Below the pieces are notes generated by a model. That model was not told where the DNA came from. It was given only the letters and a program-made list of their open reading frames with translations, and searched no databases. DNA of 64,000 bases from an uncultured Clostridia bacterium (GTDB taxonomy: Bacteria; Bacillota; Clostridia; Oscillospirales; Ruminococcaceae): positions 62,001-126,000 of the forward strand of contig CANRKB010000001.1 of NCBI GenBank assembly GCA_947631115.1, written 5' to 3'. Each line of letters opens with the position of its first letter. Position 1 is the first letter of the stretch. The position numbers and the translations under genes are program-made. Positions 49,627-60,200 of the stretch are shown piece by piece.

Positions 49627-52431
49627 ATGCAAGTAGATATTAACAGTACAGTAAATCTTCCGCAGACGGAATTTCCCATGCGCGCAAATCTGCCGAAGAG
49701 AGAGCCGGAAATGCTCGAAAAGTGGGAACAGGAGCGCCTTTATTATGCGCTTTCCGAAAAGAACAAGGGAAAGCCCTCTTATACGCTCCACGACGGTCCT
49801 CCATACGCAAACGGAAATATCCACCTCGGAACGGCTCTCAATAAAGTCTTAAAGGACATTATCGTAAAATACAAGTCCATGACGGGATATAATGCGAATT
49901 ACGTTCCCGGTTGGGACTGCCACGGTCTGCCGATAGAGCTTAAAGCGATAAAGCAGCTCGGCGTTGACAGCGCGCAGGTTTCTCCCGTAGAGCTTCGCAA
50001 AAGCTGCCGTCAGTTTGCTCTGTCCTGCCTTGACGAGCAGAAAGCTCAGTTCAAGCGTCTCGGCGTATGGGGAGATTTCGACGACCCGTATCTGACGATA
50101 AAGCCCGAATTTGAGGCAAAGCAGGTGGAAGTGTTCGGCGAGATGATGAAAAAGGGCTATATCTACAAGGGATTAAAGCCCGTTTATTGGTGCGCCGACT
50201 GCAACACCGCGCTTGCGGAAGCGGAGATCGAGTATCAGGACGACCCATGCTATTCTATTTATGTAAAGTTCCCGCTGTTTGACGACAAGGGAAAGTTTTC
50301 CGGTCTCGGAATAGATATGAAAAAGGCAAGCGTAGTTATCTGGACGACTACCACCTGGACGTTGCCCGGAAACCTCGCTGTCTGCTTAGGTCCTAACTAT
50401 GACTATACGTTCGTTCATGTCGAGGACGAACAGAGCAGGTCAAACGGCGAGTATCTGCTTATGGCACAGGAGCTTGTGCCTGTAGTTATGAAGGCTGTAG
50501 GAATTTCAAAGTATACTACCGTCGGAAACTTTAAAGGCAGCGACCTTGAATATATCGAAACAAACCACCCGTTTATGCCGAGAAAGTCGCCGATCATAGT
50601 CGGAAGCCACGTTACTCTCGACAGCGGCACGGGCTGCGTTCATACGGCTCCGGGCTTCGGCGTCGAGGACTACGAAGTCTGCAACAAGTATAAGGGAATG
50701 TTCAAGATAGTTGTTCCCGTAAACGAAAAGGGAATATTGACGGACGAAGCTGGAGAGTTTGAGGGACTAAAGACCTCCGACGCGAACAAGGCTATTGCTC
50801 AGCGTCTTGAGGACGATAATACGCTTCTCGCTATGGAGAAGATAGTCCACCCCTATCCCCACTGCTGGAGATGTCACGAGCCTATTATCTACAGAGCTAC
50901 AGACCAGTGGTTCTGCAATGTCGACGCATTTAAGCCCGAAACGATAAAGGCTATCGAGGGCGTAAAGTGGATACCCGAGTGGGGCGAGGAGCGCATAAAG
51001 AACATGGTCAATATGCGTTCCGACTGGTGCATTTCGAGACAGAGAAGATGGGGCGTGCCTATTCCCATTCTCTACTGCGAGGATTGCGGAAAGACCATTG
51101 TAAATGACGCGACCATAAAGGCTATTTCGGATATGTTCAGGAAAGAAAGCTCCGACGCATGGTACGCGAAAGACCCTTCTGAGTTTATACCCGCAGACGT
51201 AAAGTGCGAGTGCGGCTGTAATAAATTCCGCAAGGAAATGGACATCTTCGACGTATGGTTCGACAGCGGCTGTACGCACGCCGCCGTGCTTAAAGAACGC
51301 CCCGAGCTTTCGTGGCCCGCGGATCTTTATCTCGAGGGCTGCGACCAGTACAGAGGCTGGTTCCAGTCGAGCCTGCTGACGTCCGTTGCTACAACGGGAA
51401 AAGCGCCTTATAAGGCTGTCTGCACCCACGGCTGGGTAGTTGACGGAAACGGTCAGCAGATGCACAAATCCAAAGGCAACGTCATTCTCCCCGAAGAAGT
51501 AATAAAGGATTTCGGCGCGGACGTTCTGCGCTTGTGGGTAGCTTCTCTCGACTATCACGCTGATATTCGCGTATCAAAGGATATGCTTAAACAGCTTTCG
51601 GAGAGCTATCGTAAGATAAGAAACACCGCGCGCTATATTCTCGGAAACCTTTCCGACGGCAAGGATTTCAATCCGAATACCGAAATGGTCGAATTTGACA
51701 AGCTGCGCGAGCTTGATAAATGGGCGCTGGCAAGACTTGACGAGGTTATCGAAAAGGTAAAATCCGCATACGAAGCAATGGACTATTATCTTGCATATCA
51801 CGCGCTGATAAGCTTCTGCGTTGTCGATATGTCGAACTTCTATCTCGATATAGTAAAAGACGTTCTCTATTGCGAAGCGAAGAATTCTCCCGCGAGAAAG
51901 TCGGTTCAGACGACAATGTACGTAATTCTTGACGCAATAGTAAGACTTGTCGCTCCTATACTCACATTCACGGCGGACGAGATCTGGGGCTTTATGCCTC
52001 ATAAGAAAGAGGACGACCTCAGGGGCGTTCCGTTTAATCCTATGCCCGAAAAGACGGGAGTAAAGGCTGACGAAGAAAAGTGGGCGAAGATAAAGGCGGT
52101 AAGAGACGATGTGCTGAACGCGCTCGAGCAGAAGCGCGCCGAAAAGGTAATAGGAAAATCTCTTGAGGCTGAAGTTACTATCTATACAAACGACGAGAGT
52201 CTTAAAGGAATGGAAGCCGACCTTGCGGAAGCGTGCATTGTTTCAAAGGTAAACGTTTCGACAGAGGGCGAGGGCGAGAACAAGGGCGCTGTATGCTCTG
52301 TTACCGCCGTAAAGAAAGCGGGAGAACCCTGCGCGAGATGCTGGAAAGCAGACGACACGGTAGGCTGCGACGGCGAATACCCCACTCTTTGCGAGAGATG
52401 CGCAAAAGTTATTCGTCTTAATTTCTGCTGA
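49627..52431 (+). CDS. ileS: Isoleucyl-tRNA synthetase
   Basis: Class I aminoacyl-tRNA synthetase charging tRNA-Ile. The 934-residue protein has GNIHLG (HIGH motif, about 62-67), the CP1 editing domain with TTTWTLPGNLA, the HKSKGN motif (KMSKS-like, about 612), an anticodon domain and a C-terminal zinc site CARCW ... CERC. It belongs to the bacterial type. The gap of 19 bp to divIVA leaves no room for a T-box leader, so this copy is not T-box-controlled from here. Confidence 0.97.
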   Translation: MQVDINSTVNLPQTEFPMRANLPKREPEMLEKWEQERLYYALSEKNKGKPSYTLHDGPPYANGNIHLGTALNKVLKDIIVKYKSMTGYNANYVPGWDCHGLPIELKAIKQLGVDSAQVSPVELRKSCRQFALSCLDEQKAQFKRLGVWGDFDDPYLTIKPEFEAKQVEVFGEMMKKGYIYKGLKPVYWCADCNTALAEAEIEYQDDPCYSIYVKFPLFDDKGKFSGLGIDMKKASVVIWTTTTWTLPGNLAVCLGPNYDYTFVHVEDEQSRSNGEYLLMAQELVPVVMKAVGISKYTTVGNFKGSDLEYIETNHPFMPRKSPIIVGSHVTLDSGTGCVHTAPGFGVEDYEVCNKYKGMFKIVVPVNEKGILTDEAGEFEGLKTSDANKAIAQRLEDDNTLLAMEKIVHPYPHCWRCHEPIIYRATDQWFCNVDAFKPETIKAIEGVKWIPEWGEERIKNMVNMRSDWCISRQRRWGVPIPILYCEDCGKTIVNDATIKAISDMFRKESSDAWYAKDPSEFIPADVKCECGCNKFRKEMDIFDVWFDSGCTHAAVLKERPELSWPADLYLEGCDQYRGWFQSSLLTSVATTGKAPYKAVCTHGWVVDGNGQQMHKSKGNVILPEEVIKDFGADVLRLWVASLDYHADIRVSKDMLKQLSESYRKIRNTARYILGNLSDGKDFNPNTEMVEFDKLRELDKWALARLDEVIEKVKSAYEAMDYYLAYHALISFCVVDMSNFYLDIVKDVLYCEAKNSPARKSVQTTMYVILDAIVRLVAPILTFTADEIWGFMPHKKEDDLRGVPFNPMPEKTGVKADEEKWAKIKAVRDDVLNALEQKRAEKVIGKSLEAEVTIYTNDESLKGMEADLAEACIVSKVNVSTEGEGENKGAVCSVTAVKKAGEPCARCWKADDTVGCDGEYPTLCERCAKVIRLNFC

Positions 52432-52492
52432 TATTTCAATAAGGGAGAGGAGAAAAGCTCCTCTTCCTTATATTTGCAGTTATAAACAAAAA

Positions 52493-53038
52493 ATGCAGAA
52501 CGAAAAGAGGAGCAAATTGCAGTATATCTGGCTTTTGTTCGCCGCAGCTCTGGTCGGTTTTGACAGGGTAACAAAGCTTATAGTTACCGAAAACATGGAG
52601 CTGAAACAGACTATAAACCTCATCAAATTCGGCGATACCGAGGTACTGAATTTTTATTATTGTTTGAACGACGGCGCGGCTTTCAGCAAGCTGAGCGGGC
52701 AGAGATGGTTTCTTATAGCCGTAACGTCCGTTTTGATAATAGGTTTTTTATACGGCGTTTTGAGCAAGCGCCTTAAACACCCCGTACAGGTAGCGGCGGC
52801 TTCGCTCATAATAGGCGGCGGCATAGGAAATCTTATAGACAGGATATTTAACGACGGATTTGTTGTCGATTTTATCGACTTCAGGCTCATAAATTTTCCC
52901 GTGTTCAATGTAGCGGACATCTGCGCGGTAGTAGGCGCGGCGATTTTTGCAATTTCGGTGATCGTCTTTGAAGTGCGGGATATAAAAGCGCAGAAGAAAA
53001 AAGCCGAAAATACGGAAAATGACAATGGAAAAGATTGA
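52493..53038 (+). CDS. lspA: Lipoprotein signal peptidase (signal peptidase II)
   Basis: LspA cuts prolipoproteins after lipid modification, for instance that at 32.2 kb. The 181-residue protein has four membrane helices and the two catalytic Asp in GGGIGNLIDRI and FNVADICAVVG (about 103-113 and 137-147). The last 20 bases overlap rluD, indicating coupling. Confidence 0.95.
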   Translation: MQNEKRSKLQYIWLLFAAALVGFDRVTKLIVTENMELKQTINLIKFGDTEVLNFYYCLNDGAAFSKLSGQRWFLIAVTSVLIIGFLYGVLSKRLKHPVQVAAASLIIGGGIGNLIDRIFNDGFVVDFIDFRLINFPVFNVADICAVVGAAIFAISVIVFEVRDIKAQKKKAENTENDNGKD

Positions 53039-53921
53039 ATTTACCGCGGTTTCTTCGGACAGGCTGGATAAGCTTGTCGCTGAAAACACGGGGCTTTCCA
53101 GAAGCGGCGCAGCGAGGCTTATTGAAAACAACTTTGTGACTGTAGACGGAAAAAACGCCGAAAAGAAAACGGTCGTAAAAGAGGGTTCTCTTGTTGAAGT
53201 AACAATTCCCGACGCAGAAAAAACAGAGATAGTCCCCGAAAATATCCCGCTCGATATTGTGTATGAGGACGGAGATCTTCTTGTTGTAAACAAGCCTAAG
53301 GGAATGGTAGTACACCCCGCCGCGGGACATTATTCGGGAACGCTCGTAAACGCGCTTATGTTCCATTGCGGCGACAGCCTTTCGGGAATAAACGGCGAGC
53401 TTCGCCCGGGAATAGTTCACCGAATAGACAGGGACACAAGCGGGCTTCTTATGGTCGCAAAAAACGACCTCGCACATATTGGACTTTCCGAGCAGATAAA
53501 AGCTCATTCTTTCACAAGGGAATATCAGACGGTCGTGTGCGGGTGTATAAAAGAAAACGGAACGGTAAACGCTCCTATAGGCAGGCATAAGATCGACAGA
53601 AAGAAAATGTGCGTTACAGCCGAAAACTCGCGCGAGGCGGTTACGCATTATTCCGTGATAAAAAATTACGCTGGATATACCCACCTTTCGGTGTCGCTTG
53701 AAACAGGAAGAACCCACCAGATAAGAGTTCATCTTTCTTATATCGGACACCCCGTGGCGGGCGACGAGGTATACGGAAACGGAAAACCGAAGTGGCTTTG
53801 CGGACAGTGCCTTCACGCAAAAAAGGTAGGTTTTGTCCACCCTCGCACGGGAGAATATATGGAGTTTTCGAGCGAGTTGCCCGAGTATTTTGTGAGATTT
53901 CTCAGGGAAATAGATAAGTAA
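53019..53921 (+). CDS. rluD: RluD-family pseudouridine synthase
   Basis: The 300-residue enzyme has an N-terminal S4 domain and the catalytic region GIVHRIDRDTSGLL (about 130-143), whose Asp is the nucleophile. ATG 53019 and ATG 53025 are both possible starts. The lspA-rluD pairing is standard for Firmicutes. Its stop overlaps the next ATG (TAATG). Confidence 0.95.
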   Translation: MTMEKIEFTAVSSDRLDKLVAENTGLSRSGAARLIENNFVTVDGKNAEKKTVVKEGSLVEVTIPDAEKTEIVPENIPLDIVYEDGDLLVVNKPKGMVVHPAAGHYSGTLVNALMFHCGDSLSGINGELRPGIVHRIDRDTSGLLMVAKNDLAHIGLSEQIKAHSFTREYQTVVCGCIKENGTVNAPIGRHKIDRKKMCVTAENSREAVTHYSVIKNYAGYTHLSVSLETGRTHQIRVHLSYIGHPVAGDEVYGNGKPKWLCGQCLHAKKVGFVHPRTGEYMEFSSELPEYFVRFLREIDK

Positions 53922-54721
53922 TGGATTTTAGTAACGTTATTTTCGTGAGCGACCTTGACGGAACGCTTCTTACCGACGACAAACGGCTTTTGGAATGTGA
54001 CCTCAAAGCTCTGGAGCGCTTTCGCGAGGGCGGCGGCATTTTCGCGGCGGCTACGGGGCGCGGATATTCAATGGCAAAGCGCGTCGTCGAGCTTATAACA
54101 GACGTGCCGTCCGTTATCTTTAACGGCGCGGCGGTCTATGATTTCAAAAAGAACGAGTTCCTCTGGAAAAGCGAAATAGACAGCTGCGCGTATGAATATG
54201 TAGACAGGATAGGAAAAGCGTTTGAAAATATCGCCGTTGAGGTCTTGTGCGAAAAGACGGTTTATGTGCCGTATTTAAACGAGGTCGAGCAGACTCATCT
54301 CGACTGGGAACAGGTAAAGGCTGACTTTCGCAGTACGGACGAGATACCGAAAAGCGGTTGGCTCAAGTTTTTGTTTTCGGGAGAACCCGAGCTTATTGAT
54401 AAAGTCGAAAGCTACGTGAAAAACGGAGATTTCGGCGGGGTAAACTGGGTGAGATCGGGACCGTTGTTCTTTGAGTGCCTGCCGAAAGACGTGGATAAGT
54501 GGTCGGGATTTTGCAGGCTTATACGCATATTAAACGCCGAAAACCGCTTTACTGTCGCAGCGGGCGATTACAAAAACGACACGACAATGATAAAAAACGC
54601 AAATCTCGGCTGCGCTCCGAATAGCGCGCATGAAAGCGTAAAAGAAGCGGCGGATTTAGTCGTCTGCGACAACAACAGCGGCTCAATAAGCGAGATAATC
54701 GACTACATAGAGCGCCTTTAG
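53921..54721 (+). CDS. Cof-type HAD-IIB hydrolase
   Basis: The 266-residue protein has the HAD motifs DLDGTLL (about 12-18), a Lys-containing middle motif and AGDYKNDTTMI near 206, with the large C2B cap typical of sugar-phosphate or FMN phosphatases. The substrate is unknown. It starts on the overlapping stop of rluD, so it is translated with it. Confidence 0.88.
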   Translation: MDFSNVIFVSDLDGTLLTDDKRLLECDLKALERFREGGGIFAAATGRGYSMAKRVVELITDVPSVIFNGAAVYDFKKNEFLWKSEIDSCAYEYVDRIGKAFENIAVEVLCEKTVYVPYLNEVEQTHLDWEQVKADFRSTDEIPKSGWLKFLFSGEPELIDKVESYVKNGDFGGVNWVRSGPLFFECLPKDVDKWSGFCRLIRILNAENRFTVAAGDYKNDTTMIKNANLGCAPNSAHESVKEAADLVVCDNNSGSISEIIDYIERL

Positions 54722-54803
54722 CGGATAAGTAGTAAAAAGGTCTTGATGATATTTCGACAGGATATATCTGCAAATAAAATATATGTGTGATCGGAGGAAA
54801 GTT

Positions 54804-55655
54804 ATGGACAAAAAACTTGTAAGGGAGCTTGAAATTGACGCGGCAAAAATACGAATAGGCATAATCGAGGGCGTCTATAACGCAAAGTGCGGACACCCCG
54901 GCGGCGCGCTGTCTATAGCGGACGTGCTGGCTTATCTGTATAAACACCGCCTTAATGTCGACCCGAAAGACCCGAATAGCCCTACACGCGACAGAATGGT
55001 CTTGTCAAAAGGACACTCTGCGCCTGCGCTGTATGCGGCTTTGGCGCTTAGAGGATTTTTCCCGTTTGAAACGCTGAAAACATTGCGCCAAAGCGGCTCT
55101 ATGCTGGAGGGACACCCCGACTGTAACAAGGTTCCCGGGATTGACGCAAGCACGGGTTCGCTCGGTCAGGGATTTTCTCAGGCTTGCGGAATGGCGCTCG
55201 CGGGAAAAATATCCTGCGACAGCTATAAGGTGTACACCATTTTAGGCGACGGAGAAATTCAGGAGGGCATGGTATGGGAAGCCGCTATGTTCGCTTCTCA
55301 TTATAAGCTCGATAATCTCGTAGCGATAATTGACAACAACGGACTTCAGATAGACGGAAAACTCAGCGAGGTCATGTCGCCTTATCCCATAGACGAAAAA
55401 TTCGAGTCATTCGGCTGGAATGTTATCACAATAAACGGACACGATTTTTCACAAATGGAAAAGGCGTTCGACGCGGCGGAGAGGGTTATTGAAAAGCCGA
55501 CGCTCATTATTCTTAAAACGACAAAAGGAAAGGGCGTCGATTATATGGAAAACGCCGTTGAGTGGCACGGAAAAGCTCCGGGCGAAGAGGACTATCTGCG
55601 TGCGATAAAACAGCTTCGCGAACATCTTGAAGAGCTTGAAGGGGGCGTTGAATAA
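54804..55655 (+). CDS. Transketolase, N-terminal (TPP) subunit
   Basis: Split transketolases transfer two-carbon units between sugars in the non-oxidative pentose phosphate pathway. The start is ATG 54804 with GGAGGAAAG upstream. The 283-residue protein has the TPP motif GDGEIQEG ... NNG (about 146-175) and HPGGALS. It overlaps the C-terminal subunit by one base (TAATGG), so equal synthesis is likely. Confidence 0.95.
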   Translation: MDKKLVRELEIDAAKIRIGIIEGVYNAKCGHPGGALSIADVLAYLYKHRLNVDPKDPNSPTRDRMVLSKGHSAPALYAALALRGFFPFETLKTLRQSGSMLEGHPDCNKVPGIDASTGSLGQGFSQACGMALAGKISCDSYKVYTILGDGEIQEGMVWEAAMFASHYKLDNLVAIIDNNGLQIDGKLSEVMSPYPIDEKFESFGWNVITINGHDFSQMEKAFDAAERVIEKPTLIILKTTKGKGVDYMENAVEWHGKAPGEEDYLRAIKQLREHLEELEGGVE

Positions 55656-56593
55656 TGGCAGAACTAACCAGACGCGCGACGCGCGAGGGCTATGGCGACG
55701 GACTTTGCGAGCTGGCGGAAATTCGCCCAGACCTGCTTGTTCTTGACGCGGACTTGTCGGCTGCGACAAAGACGTCGGTGTTTAAAAAGGCTTATCCCGA
55801 AAAGCATTTCAATTGCGGAATTTCCGAGCAGAATATGATGGGAGTTGCGTCGGGACTTGCTTCGACGGGAAGGCTTGTGTTTGCAAGCTCGTTTGCAATG
55901 TTCGCTGCGGGAAGAGCATTTGAGATAATCAGAAATTCTATTGCATATCCGCGCGTAAATGTAAAGATAGGCGCGACGCACGGCGGAATATCGGTAGGCG
56001 AGGACGGAGCTACGCATCAGTGCTGCGAGGACGTGGCAATTATGAGAGCACTCCCAAATATGACAGTCATAGTTCCGGCGGATTATTACGAGGCAAAAGC
56101 GGCTGTACTTGCTATGGCTGATTTCAACGGTCCGACATATCTGAGGTTTGGAAGACTTGCGGTTCCTATGTTTAATACGCCCGACTATAAGTTCGAGCTA
56201 GGAAAAGGCGTTACGGTAAAGGACGGAAAGGATATAACCATAATCGCGAGCGGGCTTATGGTTGCGGAAGCAATGGACGCGGCGCAGGCTCTTAAAGAGA
56301 CGGGAATAGACGCGCGCGTTATAAATATCCACACGATAAAGCCGATCGACCGAGATATAATCGTAAAAGCCGCAAGGGAAACGGGAAAGATAATAACGGT
56401 CGAAGAGCATAGCGTTATAGGCGGTCTGGGTTCGGCAGTGGGAGACGTTGTACTTGAAGAATATCCTGTGCCGGTGATAAAGATCGGAATAAACGACGTG
56501 TTCGGACATAGCGGACCTGCAAAGGTGCTGTTAAAGGAGTTCGGACTTTCTGCGGAGAATATAGTAAACGTCGTAAAGGCGAACGTAAAATAA
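55655..56593 (+). CDS. Transketolase, C-terminal subunit
   Basis: The 312-residue protein has the pyrimidine-binding domain (CGISEQNMMG) and the transketolase C domain (TVEEHSVIGGLGSAV), the second half of the split enzyme. Both halves together have normal length. The multi-hairpin repeat C starts at the stop codon. Confidence 0.95.
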   Translation: MAELTRRATREGYGDGLCELAEIRPDLLVLDADLSAATKTSVFKKAYPEKHFNCGISEQNMMGVASGLASTGRLVFASSFAMFAAGRAFEIIRNSIAYPRVNVKIGATHGGISVGEDGATHQCCEDVAIMRALPNMTVIVPADYYEAKAAVLAMADFNGPTYLRFGRLAVPMFNTPDYKFELGKGVTVKDGKDITIIASGLMVAEAMDAAQALKETGIDARVINIHTIKPIDRDIIVKAARETGKIITVEEHSVIGGLGSAVGDVVLEEYPVPVIKIGINDVFGHSGPAKVLLKEFGLSAENIVNVVKANVK

Positions 56594-56597
56594 GCAA

Positions 56598-57045
56598 ACA
56601 ACAAAGACGCGCAAGGGGGAAAACCTTTTGAAAAAGGTTTTCCCCCTTGGACCCTCTTTCCAAAACTTTTATGCACCGCCGCTAAAGCGGCGGACGAAAG
56701 CCAAACAGCGCTTACGTTTAGAAGTAAGTGGTAAGAAACTGTTTTGAGCGGCGAAGCGCTTTAAATTTAAAACCACCTGACGAGCGGGCGCACGAAAGTT
56801 TTTTGAAAGGGAGTTTGAGGGAAAACTTTTTTTCAAAAAAGTTTTCCCTCAATAACGCGTTAGCAGGCGCATCAGGTTAAATGCCTTCGGCATTGAACCT
56901 GGGGTGCGGGGAAAACAAGAGTTTTCCCCGCATTGCCTTTTCAAAGCCGTGCTTTGAAAAGGCAATCCTAGGAGAGGCGTTGACCGTGGAACAACTCAAA
57001 GATCAGAAAACATTAGAGCGGAAAAGTAATAGCGTTAATGAATTT
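56598..57045 (+). repeat. Multi-hairpin dispersed repeat, copy C
   Basis: The forward part has H1 56816-56851 (17-bp arms), H3 56873-56901, H4 56906-56931 and H5 56932-56966. H2 is missing. Relative to A and B the arms differ at matched positions. The first part (56612-56693) has an 18-bp hairpin (CAAGGGGG.../...CCCCCTTG) and CCGCCGC/GCGGCGG; it matches module 1-H1 in the reverse orientation. The copy is therefore a head-to-head composite. No gene is present. Confidence 0.88.
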
Positions 57046-57137
57046 CAGCAGTAACAATGAAGCAAACCACATTTGCTCCCTATCTTCGCCAAATGGATAT
57101 AATTTGTTCAAAAATTGTACAAAATTGATAAAAGATA

Positions 57138-57166
57138 TTGACACAGAGGAAATTTTATTGTATAAT
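57138..57166 (+). promoter_or_regulatory. Consensus sigma-A promoter of the FtsK-like gene
   Basis: TTGACA (57138-57143), 17 bp, TATAAT (57161-57166), a perfect match, about 45 nt before the start codon. Confidence 0.93.
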
Positions 57167-57217
57167 CAATATAAGCCGTAGTGTGTCTGCGGATAAAAAA
57201 TAAGGAGAATTGAGTTT

Positions 57218-60200
57218 ATGGCTGATTTGATTAGTGAAATGCTTGGTAAATTTGCGGAGTTGGCTCAGGAAGAAAAGAATATCAACAGCGATATTGATAA
57301 AGCCTTAAAGGAATATAATGATTATTGCAAATCATCCGATGAGGATTTGAACAGAAAACTTGAAGAGATCCGCGGCAAGATCAGAAAAGTTTCCGAGTAT
57401 ATGCAGTATGCCCGCGAACACGCGACCGACCTCGAAGAAGCGCAGATGCCTTTTGAAACGTCCGAGGGTTCTCTCGAAAGTATTCGTCAGACCATAAAGC
57501 TCGATTCGCATAACGACCCGAACGCCGAGTCGCTCTATACAAAGGCGTCGGGGCAAAAGCTGTTTTACGAAGCCGAAATGGAGCGCACCAGAAAGCTCAT
57601 AGAGGGCAGTAAGGTTCAGGCGAAGCGCCAGTATGACAGCGACGTTGCGGCGCTTGAGGGCAGAAAAGAACAGCACGATAAAGACCTCCATGCTTATGTC
57701 CTGTCCGAGGATTTCAAGCGCTATCTCCAGCTGCTTTCGTTCGACAAGTCCGCATTCAACAGCCAAACCACCGTAAATCTCATAGACAAGAGCAAGATTT
57801 CCATCGGTCAGCGCAGGATACGTTTTTCCGTGCCAATGGAGGTAGAACAGGATCTGACGACCGTTTCGGGCGGCGAGTATAATGCCGCTTCGAGAACTAT
57901 CGGCGCGCCTTTCGGAGTTTCAACTCAGGAGGGCAGCGTTCTTATGCTCGAATATGACGACAGAAACCGGGCTTATCTTATGGGCGGCGTAGAAAGACTG
58001 CTGCTCAATTTTATAAAGTATTGCGGACAGAACATAACCGATATGGTTTATTTCGACGATACTCCGAATTCCGTCGAAAATCTTGAAATTATGTCAATGT
58101 TTGCCAGGGGCATAAATTCGTTTATAGTAGCTCCCCAGTCGCCCGTTGAAGCAAACAGCAAAATGGCTGAGCTTTATTCGCAGATAAAGGAAACGCCTAC
58201 GCCCGATTGCGTTACGAGAATTATCGTGCTTCGCGGTTTCCCCGAAGAGTTCAGCTCCGAGTTTTCCGCACAAGTCCTCGAGCTTGCCAAAGACGCAAAG
58301 CAGAGCGGAGTTTTGCTGGTAGTTATACATAACGGCACAACTCCCGACACCGATACCGTTACAGAGCTTCGCAGCATTGCTGCTACTATCCGCAGCAGAA
58401 ACGGAAGTTTTTATATCGACAATACCCGCGAGAGCCTTTTCTGGTATTCAAAACCTACGGATATTCCCGACAACATTCGCAGAACTTATGTAGAACAGCG
58501 CAGAATGGCGGCTGTCGCTAAGCCTGCTCCGCAGACAGCGCCTACAGTCCAACCTGTTGCTCCGACCGTTCAGCCCGTTGTACAGCCGGTACAGCCTGCT
58601 CCCGCGGCACAACCCGTACAGCCTGCCGCACCTGCCGTTGAGCCTGTTCAGCCTGCAGCTGTCGAACCTGTTCAACCCGCACAACCTGTTCAACCCGTCG
58701 AAGTTGAACCCGTACAGCCCGTACAACCCGCAGAAGTTGAACCTGTTCAGCCCGTACAACCTGTTGAGCCTGCACCCGTTGACGAAAAGCCCGCCGAGGC
58801 GCCTGTTGAAGAGGCAAAGCCAGAAGAGCCGAAGAAAGAGAGCAGCAAGGGCTTGCGCGTTGTTCCGAAGATCGTATTCGGAGCTGACGAAAAGGGTCTT
58901 GATATAAGCGGAAACGTTGCGTATATCTGCGGTAAGAACGGCGAAGATAAAACAAAGATAGTAAAGGCGGTCATAGATCAGATTGTTTCAAAGACCCACC
59001 CTGACAGCGCGGAACTTTGGCTGTTTGATAACGACGGAAGCATTATAAGCCTTGTTGACCCCGAGTGTCCGCATATAAAATACGCCGTTTCCGATGAAAA
59101 CGACGAAACTGCCGCAGATCTTATAGAGCTTCTAATAAAAGAAAAAGCGTCGCGCGCCGAGCTGTTCGGTGAAAAGAATTATGCAGATTACAGCGCCGTA
59201 CCCGCCGATGTTTATCTTCCGAGAGTAGTTGCGGTAATAAGCGACTTTACCGATTTCCTGAGGTCGATAGACCGCGTTCCGAAGTATTTGGGCAGAGACT
59301 TTAGACGTTCGCTTGAAAGCCTGTTTAAGAATTGCGCCGATTACGGAATAAATATCGTGCTTGTAGGAAACACGTTCTCCGAAAACGGAAAAGCTCCCGA
59401 TGTGTTCGTAAACGGCATAAAGTGCGCCGCGGCGATACCCGGAAAAGAAAAGGCGCTCGAAACGCTGTTCGGCTATAAGGCGGGAATAATTCACGACAGA
59501 TTTGTGCTTGTTTCGGGAAGCAACGTTGCCATAAGAATAAATGTTCCCGCACAGGGAGAAGCGAAGAATTACGTTTTGTCATACGAGTATGACGACAACC
59601 CCGAAAATTATCTCGGAAAGCGTCCGCTTATAGCAGACAGGAGAGCTTCAATTCCGTTCGGCGACCGCAGTTCTGCGCGCTCGGAGCTAATCTCCCAGAA
59701 AGAAAACAACGAGCTTATGCTGTTTTTGGGCGAGCCGAGCAAGGTGGCGGCAAACGCTCCTATGATACTTCGCGCGGGCTATGGAGAAAACGTTCTGGAG
59801 CTTGCGCCAAAGGGATATGCAAAGCCTGCGGCAATGACCGTTGCGGCGGCGCTTAGATCGCTCGAAGAGCAGGGCGTTCCTGCGGAAATAATTGCGGCAA
59901 AAGACGACCCCGTTTATTCCGAGCTTTATGCAAGCGGATTGCTTAATGATGTTAAGGTAAGCGACCGCGGCCGCATAAAAGAGCTTGCGGACAACGCTGA
60001 AAACGAGCTTTTGATTATACTTGGCGGGGATGTGCTTATGGCGGCGCTCCATGCGGAAGACCAGAACGCCGCGGCTGATCTTAAAAAGCTTCTTGTAAAG
60101 GGAGCAAAGAACGGACTTCGCGTTATGTTTGTATGCACGAGCGCAAGCCAGATGCAGGCGGGCTTCCTGTCGCTGTTCAGACATAAAGCGGTGTTCCCGT

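Noticed and set aside
50767-51558. Antisense frame of 263 codons inside ileS.
   Set aside because: Shadow of a well-conserved synthetase gene.
58557-58907. Plus-strand frame of 116 codons over the VQP linker.
   Set aside because: Repetitive codons of the linker read in another frame; no start signals.
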